This document shows, in pieces, positions 23,948-32,048 of a DNA stretch of 64,000 bases; within the stretch, counting starts at the first letter, position 1; every line of letters starts with the position of its first letter. The DNA is from Castellaniella defragrans (lineage in GTDB: Bacteria; Pseudomonadota; Gammaproteobacteria; Burkholderiales; Burkholderiaceae_B), in the NCBI RefSeq assembly GCF_014203015.1, contig NZ_JACHIB010000010.1, forward strand, positions 62,001 through 126,000, given 5' to 3'. The notes under the pieces were generated by a model. That model saw only the letters and a program-made list of their open reading frames with translations, searched no databases and was not told the DNA's origin. Position numbers and translations under genes: made by a program.

Positions 23948-25137
23948 CCCGCGTCCGGCAGCGGCGCCGGGTGCACCACGCCCGTCATCAGGCGCCGCGC
24001 GCTGCGGCTGACGACGACCTTCGAGATCCGCCAGCCGCCGGCGGCGGCGCGTTCCGCCTCGGCACCGACCGCCAGGATGCCCGAGGCGTGCCCGATGCGG
24101 ACGGGGCCCTGCGCGCCGGGGCGCCGCAGCCGCGCCACCAGGGTGCCGGGAATCGCGGCGGCCGAGGCGATGGCGACCGCGCCGGTCCCGGTCATGGCGT
24201 GATGCAGCCTGCCCATCGACAGGATCCGGGCCAGCAGGTCGATCTCGCCGGCGGCGATCCGCCGGCCGTCCGCCGCCGTGAAATCCGCGGGCGGCGCGAG
24301 AAAGGCCAGCTTGGGCGTGTGGGGCCGCGCGCGCGTGGCTTCCCGGACATCGGCCGCCAGGCCCATGGCCACCGCGCCCTGCGCCCGGACGGCCTCCAGC
24401 CGGGCCAGCAGGCCGGCGTCGGCATTGACCTCGGCCTGGGTCTCGTCGCCGCGCAGCCCCAGGCGGGCGGCCGCGACGAAGATCGAGGGAATGCCCGAAT
24501 CGATCAGCGTGGCCTCGATCCGGCCGACGCCCGGCACGTCCAGTTCGTCCACGACACGCCCGGTGGGCAGCAGCGCGTCGCCCGCGCCGGGATCGAGGAA
24601 TTCGAGCCGGATTTCCGCGCCCGGGAAGGTCACCCCGTCCAGCACGAAGGCGCCGGCCTCCACGACCCGGCCGCGCGACACGGGCACGTGGGCGACGATC
24701 TTCCTGCCGATGTTGGCCTGCCAGATGCGCACCGCGACGATGCCGTCCGCCGGCGCATCCACCAGGCCCCGGGCCAGGGCGAAGGGGCCGACGGCGGCGG
24801 TCAGGTTGCCGCAATTGCCGCTCCAGTCGATCACCGGCGTGCCGATGGACACCGCGCCGTACAGGTAATCGACGTCGCAGTCGGGACGCGTGCTGCGCGA
24901 CACCAGCACCACCTTGCTGGTGCTGGACGTGCCGCCGCCCATGCCGTCGATCTGCTGGCCGTAGGGGTCGGGACTGCCGATCACGCGCAGCAGCAGCCCG
25001 TCGCGCGTCGCGCCGGGCACGCGCGCGGCCGGCGGCAGGTCGTCGGGCGTGAAGAACACGCCCTTGCTGGTGCCGCCGCGCATGTAGGTGGCCAGGATCG
25101 GCCCGGCGGGATCGAAGGAATCGCTCATCAAGGACAT
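23944..25137 (-). CDS. PrpF-family isomerase (methylaconitate/oxalomesaconate type)
   Basis: 397-residue member of the PrpF family, which moves double bonds in tricarboxylates (2-methylaconitate isomerase, 4-oxalomesaconate tautomerase). Typical motifs are ATYMRGGTSKGVFF with the catalytic-region Thr/Ser/Lys, MGGGTSSTSKVVLV, and the second-half DSGIPSIFV and GRLHHAMTGTGAVA. No acnD, prpC or gallate-pathway gene lies nearby, so the substrate cannot be chosen between propionate and aromatic catabolism. The start is ATG 25137 or 25128. It is on the same strand as the pilus operon but 292 bp downstream and functionally unrelated. Confidence 0.9.
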   Translation of the reverse strand: MSLMSDSFDPAGPILATYMRGGTSKGVFFTPDDLPPAARVPGATRDGLLLRVIGSPDPYGQQIDGMGGGTSSTSKVVLVSRSTRPDCDVDYLYGAVSIGTPVIDWSGNCGNLTAAVGPFALARGLVDAPADGIVAVRIWQANIGRKIVAHVPVSRGRVVEAGAFVLDGVTFPGAEIRLEFLDPGAGDALLPTGRVVDELDVPGVGRIEATLIDSGIPSIFVAAARLGLRGDETQAEVNADAGLLARLEAVRAQGAVAMGLAADVREATRARPHTPKLAFLAPPADFTAADGRRIAAGEIDLLARILSMGRLHHAMTGTGAVAIASAAAIPGTLVARLRRPGAQGPVRIGHASGILAVGAEAERAAAGGWRISKVVVSRSARRLMTGVVHPAPLPDAG

Positions 25138-25429
25138 TTCTGCGGGCATCTCCGGAATCGGTGCGGGCCCCGGTACGGGCATCGGTGCGGGCCCCGGTTC
25201 GCGCGCGGGGCGCGGCGCACGCACGTCGACGCGGACCGATCGCCGGCGCCGCGCACCCGGGCGGCCCGCTGGCGCGGGCCGGGCAGCCATTCTACTGCGC
25301 CCCCCGTCCCGTCCGGCGAGACGCCGCACGCAACGCCCGCACGCGCCGGACGCGCGATCCGCACGGCGCCTTGCCGGGCCGGGACGGCCCATTGCCCGAC
25401 GAGGGGGCGCACGTCCACGCGCGGCCGGT
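25138..25429. other. Pilus/prpF intergenic segment with an 18-bp direct repeat
   Basis: Non-coding gap of 292 bp. ATCGGTGCGGGCCCCGGT occurs twice (25157-25174 and 25181-25198), in a low-complexity tract just upstream of the prpF-like start. The rest is very GC-rich, with no clear promoter and no terminator after pilV. Confidence 0.6.
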
Positions 25430-26509
25430 TCATTTCTGCAGCAGGCACAGGTAGCCCATGGTCAGGCCCTCCGGCGCCGCGGGCGTCCCGCTTTCGGCCA
25501 CCTGCGCCGCGGCATAGCCGGTCGGGCAGGCGCACACCCCGGTGACGGGATTGGCCGTGGAGACGCCCAGGACGTTGGCGCAGCCGCGGCGGCTGTGGAC
25601 CATGTAGCCGCCGCCGGTCGGCCGCGCCACCAGGGTCCAGTGTCCCTGGCGGCAGGCCAGGATGCCCACGCCGTCCACGGCGCGGCCCAGCGCGCCCTCC
25701 GGCGCGCAGGCGTCCCCGACCTTCCAGCCCCGTTCCAGGTGCAGGCTGTCGCGCGCGGCCAGGCGCGTGCCGCTGCGCACCACGCCCTGGACCGTGGCGT
25801 CGCCCTGGAAGTCGGGATCGCGCGCGTCCCGCACCCGGAGGTAGGCCGCGTCGTCGCCCGCGCCACCCTCCCCGCCTCCGCTGCCGGCCCCGCCCGCCTG
25901 CCCGGACGGAGGCCGGGCCGCCAGCGCCACGACGCCCGGCCCCCAGTCGGCGGCGCCCTCTTCCGGGACCGGGATGCGCTGCCCGGCGCCGCTCAGGAAT
26001 CCCGGCCGGCGCGGCCAGACCACCAGCCCGCGGCCTTCGGCGGCCTGCAGCCACTCGGCCACCAGCGCCTCGTCCACCCCGCCGGCGGAAGTCCGCAGGG
26101 CGGGCCGCGCATGCACCAGCGCCCACACCCGGCAGGAGGCGCCCGGGCACGCGCCTTCGCGCAGCACCCGCAGCCCCAGGGTCCGGCGCAAGGGTCCCGC
26201 GGCCTGCCAGCCCGCGGCCAGCAGCCCGGCCGAGCGCAATTCGTCCCAGCGCGGCGCCGTCCAGTCGGCGTAGCCCTGGCCGGCCAGGGCGTCGACGGTG
26301 CCGGCATCTGCCAGCTCGGCCGCGTGGCGCGCCAGGAAGGACTCGGCCGCGCCGCGGGCGGCTTCCATCCAGACGGCCAGGGAGCGGGCCTGCAGCGTCC
26401 GGGCGCGCTGCGCCCATTCGTGGCTGGCCCAGAGCGCCAGCACCAGGCTCAGGGCCGCGACGGCCATGAATTCCAGCAGCAGCGAACCCCGCTGGGGGTG
26501 GGCGCGCAC
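25430..26509 (-). CDS. pilV: PilV-like minor pilin / pilus-tip protein
   Basis: Prepilin-like protein with the type IV processing site HPQRG before SLLLEFMAVAALSLVLALWAS (a hydrophobic N-helix with Glu+5), then a long extracellular domain with several cysteines, ending TGVCACPTGYAAAQV and MGYLCLLQK. This matches PilV of R64-type pili, whose C-terminal part is the tip adhesin. I chose GTG 26509, giving the short leader MRAHPQRG. The in-frame ATG 26707 would overlap pilS but adds a 66-residue leader made largely of Q-I-T-W repeats from a minisatellite, unlike any prepilin leader. No shufflon-like inverted repeats or recombinase gene follows. Confidence 0.75.
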   Translation of the reverse strand: MRAHPQRGSLLLEFMAVAALSLVLALWASHEWAQRARTLQARSLAVWMEAARGAAESFLARHAAELADAGTVDALAGQGYADWTAPRWDELRSAGLLAAGWQAAGPLRRTLGLRVLREGACPGASCRVWALVHARPALRTSAGGVDEALVAEWLQAAEGRGLVVWPRRPGFLSGAGQRIPVPEEGAADWGPGVVALAARPPSGQAGGAGSGGGEGGAGDDAAYLRVRDARDPDFQGDATVQGVVRSGTRLAARDSLHLERGWKVGDACAPEGALGRAVDGVGILACRQGHWTLVARPTGGGYMVHSRRGCANVLGVSTANPVTGVCACPTGYAAAQVAESGTPAAPEGLTMGYLCLLQK

Positions 26510-26568
26510 GCGGGGGCGCAATCCGGCATGCAACCGGGCGGGGAACCGGCGGCGCCTCCAGGCGGCCG

Positions 26569-26664
26569 GCCAGGTGATCTGCCAGGTGATCTGCCAGGTG
26601 ATCTGCCAGGTGATCTGCCTGGCGATCGACCGGGCAATCGGCCAGACGAACGGCCAGACGATCG
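26569..26664. repeat. 12-bp minisatellite upstream of pilV, eight copies
   Basis: Four identical units GCCAGGTGATCT (26569-26616) are followed by four decayed units (such as GCCTGGCGATCG and GCCAGACGATCG) up to 26664. The unit preserves reading frame and would encode Q-I-T-W if translated from the pilS-overlapping ATG. Position and gradient of decay suggest slippage-driven expansion from one end. Confidence 0.9.
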
Positions 26665-26696
26665 CCCGGGCGCGGCCCCCGCCCCCGCGCGCTCCG

Positions 26697-27272
26697 TCAG
26701 CTGACATGGAACACGAACTGGTTGACGTCCCCCTTGGCGCAGGCCGACTCCGCCGTCAATGCGTTATAGGCCGTGGTCTCGTCCTTGACCGTGCGGGCGG
26801 TGCCGCCGCCGGCTTCCACCGTGATGCGGTCGGCCACGCGCTGCAGCACCGACGCGATCGAAGGGCAGGCCACGTGGTTGACCTGCTTCAGGCGCAGCAG
26901 GAACGCCGCGCCGGCATCCGCCGATTCGATCTCGACCGCGCCGCCGCCGCCCAGGCCGTGCAGCACCGTGCCGTCGCTCGCCACGGTCAGCACGGAGGAA
27001 TCGGCCGCCATGGCCGCCAGGTTGGCCGTGCCGATGTCCTCGTAGGGCGCATCGCCCGAGGTGCCGGCATTGACGCGCACGTGCATGATGAAGCGCGCCA
27101 GTTCCTGGCCGACCTTGGGCACCTTGTTCTCCATCACGTAGCCGCCGATCGCGGGAATGCCGATGACCGCGATCAGCAGCACGATGGCGGTGACGATCGA
27201 GACCTCCACCAGGGAGAACCCCGCCTGTTCCCCGCGCCGGCGCGCGGCGCGCCCATGTGCCAATGTATGCAT
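26697..27272 (-). CDS. pilS: Type IVb major prepilin
   Basis: 191-residue PilS-type pilin. An 18-residue basic leader (MHTLAHGRAARRRGEQAG) ends at the prepilin peptidase site and is followed by FSLVEVSIVTAIVLLIAVIG, with Glu at +5 of the mature chain. The mature chain has about 173 residues. Two cysteines (ACPSIAS and ESACAKG) near the C-terminus probably form the D-region disulfide. An AAGGGGGG site precedes the ATG. Between it and pilR lies a block of tandem hairpins that may set pilin expression apart from the assembly genes. A prepilin peptidase must come from elsewhere in the genome. Confidence 0.93.
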   Translation of the reverse strand: MHTLAHGRAARRRGEQAGFSLVEVSIVTAIVLLIAVIGIPAIGGYVMENKVPKVGQELARFIMHVRVNAGTSGDAPYEDIGTANLAAMAADSSVLTVASDGTVLHGLGGGGAVEIESADAGAAFLLRLKQVNHVACPSIASVLQRVADRITVEAGGGTARTVKDETTAYNALTAESACAKGDVNQFVFHVS

Positions 27273-27285
27273 GAAGCCCCCCTTT

Positions 27286-27440
27286 GCCGGACGTCCGGCT
27301 TTTGAATGACCCGGCTCTCGGGAGCCGGATGGAAAGAACCGGCTCTTGGGAGCCGGGTGGAAAGAACCGGCCCTCGGAGCCGGATGGAAAAAAACCCGCT
27401 CCCGGAGCCGGGTGAAACGGGCCGGCCCTCAGGAGCCGGC
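27286..27440 (-). repeat. Six tandem hairpins between pilR and pilS, one terminator-like
   Basis: Five related inverted repeats of the form CCGGCTC-NNNN-GAGCCGG lie at 27311-27328, 27339-27356, 27367-27383, 27395-27412 and 27421-27440; the first two are perfect. A sixth, GCCGGACGTCCGGC, is at 27286-27299. On the minus strand the 27395-27412 stem is followed by TTTTTTT, a classical intrinsic terminator, and its neighbours by TTCTTTCC. The first hairpin covers the pilR stop. The array probably terminates or attenuates transcription, or protects pilS mRNA. Confidence 0.8.
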
Positions 27441-28544
27441 ATGAAACATCATCCAGCCGCGCCGCAGCTCGTCGAGCGCGGCGTAGTGCCACAGGCCGAT
27501 GCCCAGCACGACCGCCACCCCGAGCAGCAGCGCCGTCCAGCGCAGCGCCAGGGCCTGGGTGCGCACGCGGTCCAGCCAGCGGCCGGCCATGCGCCCATGG
27601 GCGGCCTGCAATGCGGACTGCAGCCCGCGCGCGGCGGCCATGTCCTCCAGATACCAGTACAGGTCGCGGTCCAGCAGCCCGGTGTCGAAGGCCGCCGCGC
27701 CGGCCAGCCCCTGGTCGATGCGGTCGGCGATGCGCGCCAGATGCGCGCCCAGCCAGGGGCCGGCGTCTTCCAGGAACAGCAGGACCACCGGCCGCAGCTG
27801 GGTCGAACCGCCCGCGCCGGGCTGAAGCAGGATCGAAATCAGCGCCAGCAGGCGCAGCGCCTGGACCTGGCGGTACAGGCGCCAGGGCCCGTGGCGGTCC
27901 AGGCGGCGGCGCAGCGGCCCGCGCCAGCGCGGCAGGGAATACAGGGCCGCCGCCAGCAGCACGCAGAGCGCGGCCGGCAGCCAGCCGCCCCAGGTGCGCA
28001 GCCAGTCCGCGCCGGCGAACAGCGCGCGCGACCAGTCGCCCAGGTAGGCGGGCGGCAGGCCCTGGAAGGCCTGCCGCAGGGCCGGCACCGTCCAGCGCGG
28101 CAAGGCGAGCAGCAGCAGGCTGGCCGTCAGCAGGGCCGCGGCGGCCGAGCCCAGCGTGGCCCAGAGCATGCGCCGCGCCTGGATCAGCAGCGCCAGGTGG
28201 CCGGCCAGGGCCTGGAAGCACGCCAGCAGCCGCGCATTGCCATAGGCCTGGGCCGTCCGCACCAGGGCCAGTTCGTCCGCGGGGAAGCAGCCCAGCCAGG
28301 TGGCGTGCAGATCGCCGCCGCTCGCCTCGCAGGCCCGCGCCCAGGTGCGCGACAGGCGCCCGCGCACCGTGCCGGGGCCATGGCGCGCGGCATCCCGGTC
28401 GAAGAGTTCGCGCACCGTCAGGCGGCCCTGGGCACCCAGCAGCACCGCCTGGAGGTAGTCGAAATAATCCGCGCGTCCGCCGGCGAAGCGCCAGGCATCC
28501 AGCCGCAGGCGCAGCCGCGCCAGCATCGCCCGCACCCGCATCAT
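27429..28544 (-). CDS. pilR: Type IVb pilus inner-membrane platform protein
   Basis: 371-residue GspF/PilC-superfamily protein in the PilR position. It has the duplicated plan: a cytoplasmic helical domain (LRLRLDAWRFAGGRADYFDYL), paired membrane helices (ATLGSAAAALLTASLLLLAL; WLPAALCVLLAAALYSLP), a second cytoplasmic domain and a last helix (WTALLLGVAVVLGIGLWHY). It anchors the ATPase and pilin polymerisation machinery. Its ATG overlaps the ATPase stop by four bases. Confidence 0.88.
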   Translation of the reverse strand: MMRVRAMLARLRLRLDAWRFAGGRADYFDYLQAVLLGAQGRLTVRELFDRDAARHGPGTVRGRLSRTWARACEASGGDLHATWLGCFPADELALVRTAQAYGNARLLACFQALAGHLALLIQARRMLWATLGSAAAALLTASLLLLALPRWTVPALRQAFQGLPPAYLGDWSRALFAGADWLRTWGGWLPAALCVLLAAALYSLPRWRGPLRRRLDRHGPWRLYRQVQALRLLALISILLQPGAGGSTQLRPVVLLFLEDAGPWLGAHLARIADRIDQGLAGAAAFDTGLLDRDLYWYLEDMAAARGLQSALQAAHGRMAGRWLDRVRTQALALRWTALLLGVAVVLGIGLWHYAALDELRRGWMMFHAGS

Positions 28545-30235
28545 CGGCGCGCTCCCGGCCGGGGCGGCGCGGCGCAGCCGGCCGGCAGCCGCCCCTGGCG
28601 CAGCAGCAGGGTCTCGAAGGCCATGAAGCGCACTTCGACGTCGCGCGGATCCACCAGGCCGGCGGCGGCCTTTTCCATGGCGTGCGCCATGGCGCTGGCG
28701 TGCGGATCGGGCACGTGGCCGCTGCCGCCGGCGGCGCCCGGCAGGCCGGGCTCCAGGCATTCGGCGGCCACGGTCCGGCCTTCGTAGCCGAAGAGCTCCG
28801 GCAGCGCGGCGCGGCGGCAGCGCGCGCAGCCGTCCGGGTTGCGCAGGCGCAGCGCCGCGGGATCGACGTCCCAGGCCAGCCCGATCCAGCCGAGCCAGCG
28901 GCGCCAGTACGCGGCGTCGCCGCCCGGCTCCTGCCGCACGAGTTCGGCCGCGCCGGCCGGCACCGCGCAGTCCGCGCACAGCCGCGGCAGCAGCGCCTGG
29001 TAGACGAGCAGTTTCAGGATGCCGGGCATGGCGAGGAAATCGCGCGGCACGGCGATGAAATCGGAAGCCAGGCGGTCGACGATGGCGCGCGCCGAGGGCG
29101 CGTGCACGGTGGTGTAGACGTTGACGCCGGAGCCCGCCAGGTCCATGAAGGCCAGGCCGCTCTCGGCATCGCGGATCTCGCCGAGCAGCACGTCGGTCAT
29201 GGCCGAACGCTTCAGGGTGCGCAGCTTGGCGGCGTAGCGGCCATGCGCCTGCTGGTCCAGGTCGCGGCCGATGGTGTTCTGCACCGCGCGGTCGATCCGG
29301 TATTCCACCGGCTCCTCCAGGGTGATGATCTTGCGGTGCGCCGGCAGGCCGCGGATCAGGGTCGCCAGCGTGGTCGATTTGCCCGAGCCCACGGTACCCG
29401 CGAACACCAGCGCCCCGCCTTCGGATTTCAGCACCCGCTCGAAGCAGGCCACCTGGTCGGCCCGGTAGCCGAGCGCGGCCAGCGTGGCGGGGCCGGGCCC
29501 GGCGTCGCGCGACAGGAAACGCAGGCAGACGCTGGGGCCGCGGTCGGCGGCCAGCGAGGCCCAGCGCAAGGTGTAGGCCCGGCCGTCCACGCGGCGCAGC
29601 AGGCTGCCCTGCTGCTCCAGCAGCGGATCGAAGACCGCGCCGTTGCCGCCCTGGATGTCCATCCAGGCCACGGCCAGCACGTCGCGCAGCAGCCCGGTGG
29701 GCATGTGGCGGAAGCGCTCCGGCGCGACGTAGCGGCCGGCCACGGTATAGCGGACTTCGGATTCCGCCGCGTCGCGGTGGATGTTCAGGTGCAGGTCCGT
29801 CGCCCCCTGGCGCACGCCCCATTCGACCAGATCCTGGAATACCCCGGCCAGGGCGGTCGGCGTGCGGTCTCCGCCCTGCGCCAGCGCCGCCGCGCCGCCC
29901 TCGCGCGACAGGGCCAGCAGCAGGGCCGCCGGCAGCACATAGCGGGCCGGCTCGGACAGGAGGCGCCCGGCCGCCCGCAGGCGCCGCTCCAGCGCATCGG
30001 CCTGGTCGCTGCCGACGTATTCCGCCCGCGCCAGCAAGGTGACGCTGCCGTCGGCCCGCTCCACCGGGCAGATGCGGTCCGCGAGCGCCTGGACGCCCAG
30101 GTCGCGCGCCAGCACGCGCCGCAGCGCCGGCCGCAGCATCGACAGCTGGCCGGGGTGGTCGATCACGCCGGCACGGGCCGGATCGAAGGGCGGCTGGGGC
30201 TCGGCCAGCGCCAGGGCGGAGGACCAGGGCTTCAT
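28541..30235 (-). CDS. pilQ: Type IVb pilus assembly ATPase (GspE/PilQ type)
   Basis: 564-residue secretion ATPase. Walker A is GTVGSGKST (280-288), the Asp box is EEPVEYRIDRAVQN (308-320), Walker B is LLGEIRDAESG (350-360) and the His box is TTVHAPSARAIVDRL. A tetracysteine zinc site (LCADC, then CARCRRA) follows as in GspE proteins, with a final cysteine-containing C-terminal part. It powers pilin assembly at the inner membrane with the PilR platform. No separate PilT-like retraction ATPase is present. Overlaps of four bases at both ends indicate tight coupling. Confidence 0.94.
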   Translation of the reverse strand: MKPWSSALALAEPQPPFDPARAGVIDHPGQLSMLRPALRRVLARDLGVQALADRICPVERADGSVTLLARAEYVGSDQADALERRLRAAGRLLSEPARYVLPAALLLALSREGGAAALAQGGDRTPTALAGVFQDLVEWGVRQGATDLHLNIHRDAAESEVRYTVAGRYVAPERFRHMPTGLLRDVLAVAWMDIQGGNGAVFDPLLEQQGSLLRRVDGRAYTLRWASLAADRGPSVCLRFLSRDAGPGPATLAALGYRADQVACFERVLKSEGGALVFAGTVGSGKSTTLATLIRGLPAHRKIITLEEPVEYRIDRAVQNTIGRDLDQQAHGRYAAKLRTLKRSAMTDVLLGEIRDAESGLAFMDLAGSGVNVYTTVHAPSARAIVDRLASDFIAVPRDFLAMPGILKLLVYQALLPRLCADCAVPAGAAELVRQEPGGDAAYWRRWLGWIGLAWDVDPAALRLRNPDGCARCRRAALPELFGYEGRTVAAECLEPGLPGAAGGSGHVPDPHASAMAHAMEKAAAGLVDPRDVEVRFMAFETLLLRQGRLPAGCAAPPRPGARR

Positions 30236-30789
30236 GGCCGCACCTCGCCCAGCAGCATGCGCAGACACAGGGAATGGCGGTCCTCGCCGCGTTCGAGCTG
30301 GACGCAGGCACCGTTCATGCCGCGCAGCTGGTAGACGCCGCGATCCCCGACATGGCCGGCCGGCCAGGCCTGGCCGCGCACGTAGAGATAGGCCCGGCGG
30401 CCCACCTGGACTTCGGCCATCAGGGCCTGGCCGACCCCGTACAGGGCCACCAGGCGGGGTTCCAGCACGGGCCGCACGCCCGCGCCCGGGTCCGGGCCGG
30501 CGCCGCCGTCCGGCCGCCCCGCGGCGGCGCCGGAGGCGGCGCGCAGCGCATCCCGCAAGTCCTGCTGCATCAGTTCGCGCACCGACTGGGTTTCCCAGCG
30601 GGACTGGGGGTCCTCCGGCGCGGGATCGGCCACGGACGGTTCGGCGGCCGGCCCCGCGCCCGCCAGCGGCTGCGCTCCGGCCGGCGGCGGCATGCCCCAT
30701 GCCAGCGCCAGCCACAGCCCCACGGCCGCCCGGTACGGCCCCGTTCGGGACCTGCTCATCCCGCGCGCGAATTCACGACCGGTTTTCAT
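30232..30789 (-). CDS. pilP: Pilus assembly protein PilP
   Basis: 185-residue periplasmic protein. The signal region is AAVGLWLALAWGMPPPAGA (about residues 21-39), then a Pro/Ala/Gly-rich stretch and a C-terminal beta domain (RLVALYGVGQALMAEVQVGR, RAYLYVRGQ, YQLRGMNGACVQLERG). Domain order, size and position fit PilP of R64-type systems, which links the inner-membrane complex to the secretin. Overlaps pilO by 17 bp and pilQ by 4. Confidence 0.82.
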   Translation of the reverse strand: MKTGREFARGMSRSRTGPYRAAVGLWLALAWGMPPPAGAQPLAGAGPAAEPSVADPAPEDPQSRWETQSVRELMQQDLRDALRAASGAAAGRPDGGAGPDPGAGVRPVLEPRLVALYGVGQALMAEVQVGRRAYLYVRGQAWPAGHVGDRGVYQLRGMNGACVQLERGEDRHSLCLRMLLGEVRP

Positions 30790-32047
30790 AGACGGTTCCT
30801 TCGAGATGCAGCATCAGACGGCTGGCGCGCACGTCGGGCCGGGCACCGGGCGCCAGAGTCAGGGCGGCCTTGTGCCAGGAAACGGCCCGGGCCAGCGGCA
30901 CCAGCAGCGCGCCCGAACGCAAGGGGCCTTCGACCCGCAAGGCGCGCACGGACAGCCGGGGGAAATCCTCGGGCAGGGGCGGCTCCCGGCCCTGGGCGTC
31001 GCGTGGCGCCGGCACCGTCAGCGGGCGGCCCGCGTCCAGCCGCAGCACGGGGAAGGCCGGCAGCACCGCCTGGAGGGCGCTGGCCCAGTCGCGCGCCAGC
31101 AGGCCGGCGCGCGGCAGGCTGCGCGGTTCGGGGCGCCGGCCCGGCAGGGACAGGGTCCAGGCGGCGCGGGCGATGTCCAGCGAGGGGAAATCCAGCCGCC
31201 AGTCGGCGGGAGCGGCCCGCAGCAGGGCGCGGTTGTCGGCCAGGCGCCCCTGGCGGCGGTATTCGCCCACGCACTGCCAGAGCGCGCCGTCCGGCCGGGG
31301 CTGACAGCGCAGTTCGTGCAGGGACCAGCCGCCGAGCCGCGCCGGCTGGCGGTACAGGGCGTCCAGCAGCGCCCGGGTGCCGGCCTCGCCATGGAGCGGG
31401 CGGCTGGCCAGCGTGCGCTCCAGCGCCGCGTGCCAGTCGGCCCGCGCATCGGGATCGGGCGCCGCGGCCGCATCCGCGGGGCCGCCCCAGCGCAGCCAGC
31501 CGGCCGCTCCCAGGCCCGCCGCCAGGACGAGCAGCGCCAGCCGCCGGCCGCGCCGCCGCACCGGTTCCAGGGGACGCCGGCCCGCCGCTTCGCCCGCCAG
31601 CGCCTCCAGCAGCCCGGGCGCCCCCGCGCCCGCGCCGGCATGCGCCGCGAGCAGTTGCAGTTTCGGATGCGCCTGGCGCAGGGCCTCGATCGCCTCGCCG
31701 GCCAGATCCGCGTCGGGATAGGCGCGGTCGGCCCGCGCCAGGGCGACGCCCTCGTGCGCGGCCAGCACGTGGCAGGTGCCGTCGTCGAGCGGCAGCACGC
31801 AGGCCACGGTGCCGCGCGGATGGCGGCGCGCCAACAGGTCCGCCGCCGACCAGCAGGCCAGGCCGGCGGGCAGGCCGCGCGCCAGGCCCAGCGCGGCGGG
31901 CGGATCGCCCGACACCACCCGGTGGGAAGCCCCCTGGCGGCGCGCCTGCGCGCGGGCGGCCTCCGGATCGCCCAGCAGCGGCACCCAGTCCAGCCCGAAG
32001 GCCAGCGGCACCCGGTCCACCCAGACGAGACGAGCGGTGCGCGCCAT
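30773..32047 (-). CDS. pilO: Type IVb pilus protein PilO (PilO2 family)
   Basis: 424 residues. The N-terminal cytoplasmic part (about 1-160) resembles the actin-like/PilM-like module of the type 4b PilO2 family. A single membrane helix (LALLVLAAGLGAAGWLRW, about 168-185) is followed by a periplasmic domain (about 190-424). If the N-terminal module works like PilM, it may explain why no separate pilM gene is present. The stop of pilN upstream is one base from the ATG. Confidence 0.82.
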   Translation of the reverse strand: MARTARLVWVDRVPLAFGLDWVPLLGDPEAARAQARRQGASHRVVSGDPPAALGLARGLPAGLACWSAADLLARRHPRGTVACVLPLDDGTCHVLAAHEGVALARADRAYPDADLAGEAIEALRQAHPKLQLLAAHAGAGAGAPGLLEALAGEAAGRRPLEPVRRRGRRLALLVLAAGLGAAGWLRWGGPADAAAAPDPDARADWHAALERTLASRPLHGEAGTRALLDALYRQPARLGGWSLHELRCQPRPDGALWQCVGEYRRQGRLADNRALLRAAPADWRLDFPSLDIARAAWTLSLPGRRPEPRSLPRAGLLARDWASALQAVLPAFPVLRLDAGRPLTVPAPRDAQGREPPLPEDFPRLSVRALRVEGPLRSGALLVPLARAVSWHKAALTLAPGARPDVRASRLMLHLEGTVYENRS

Positions 32048-32048
32048 G

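Noticed and set aside
25430-26100. Shufflon-type invertible segments in the pilV 3' half
   Set aside because: I looked for repeated inverted 19-bp-type recombination sites and alternative C-terminal cassettes and found none; no recombinase gene follows.
27286-27440. Regularly spaced repeats considered as a CRISPR array
   Set aside because: The repeats are self-complementary hairpins of 17-20 bp with about 10-bp gaps that are themselves conserved; no spacer-like unique sequences and no cas genes.
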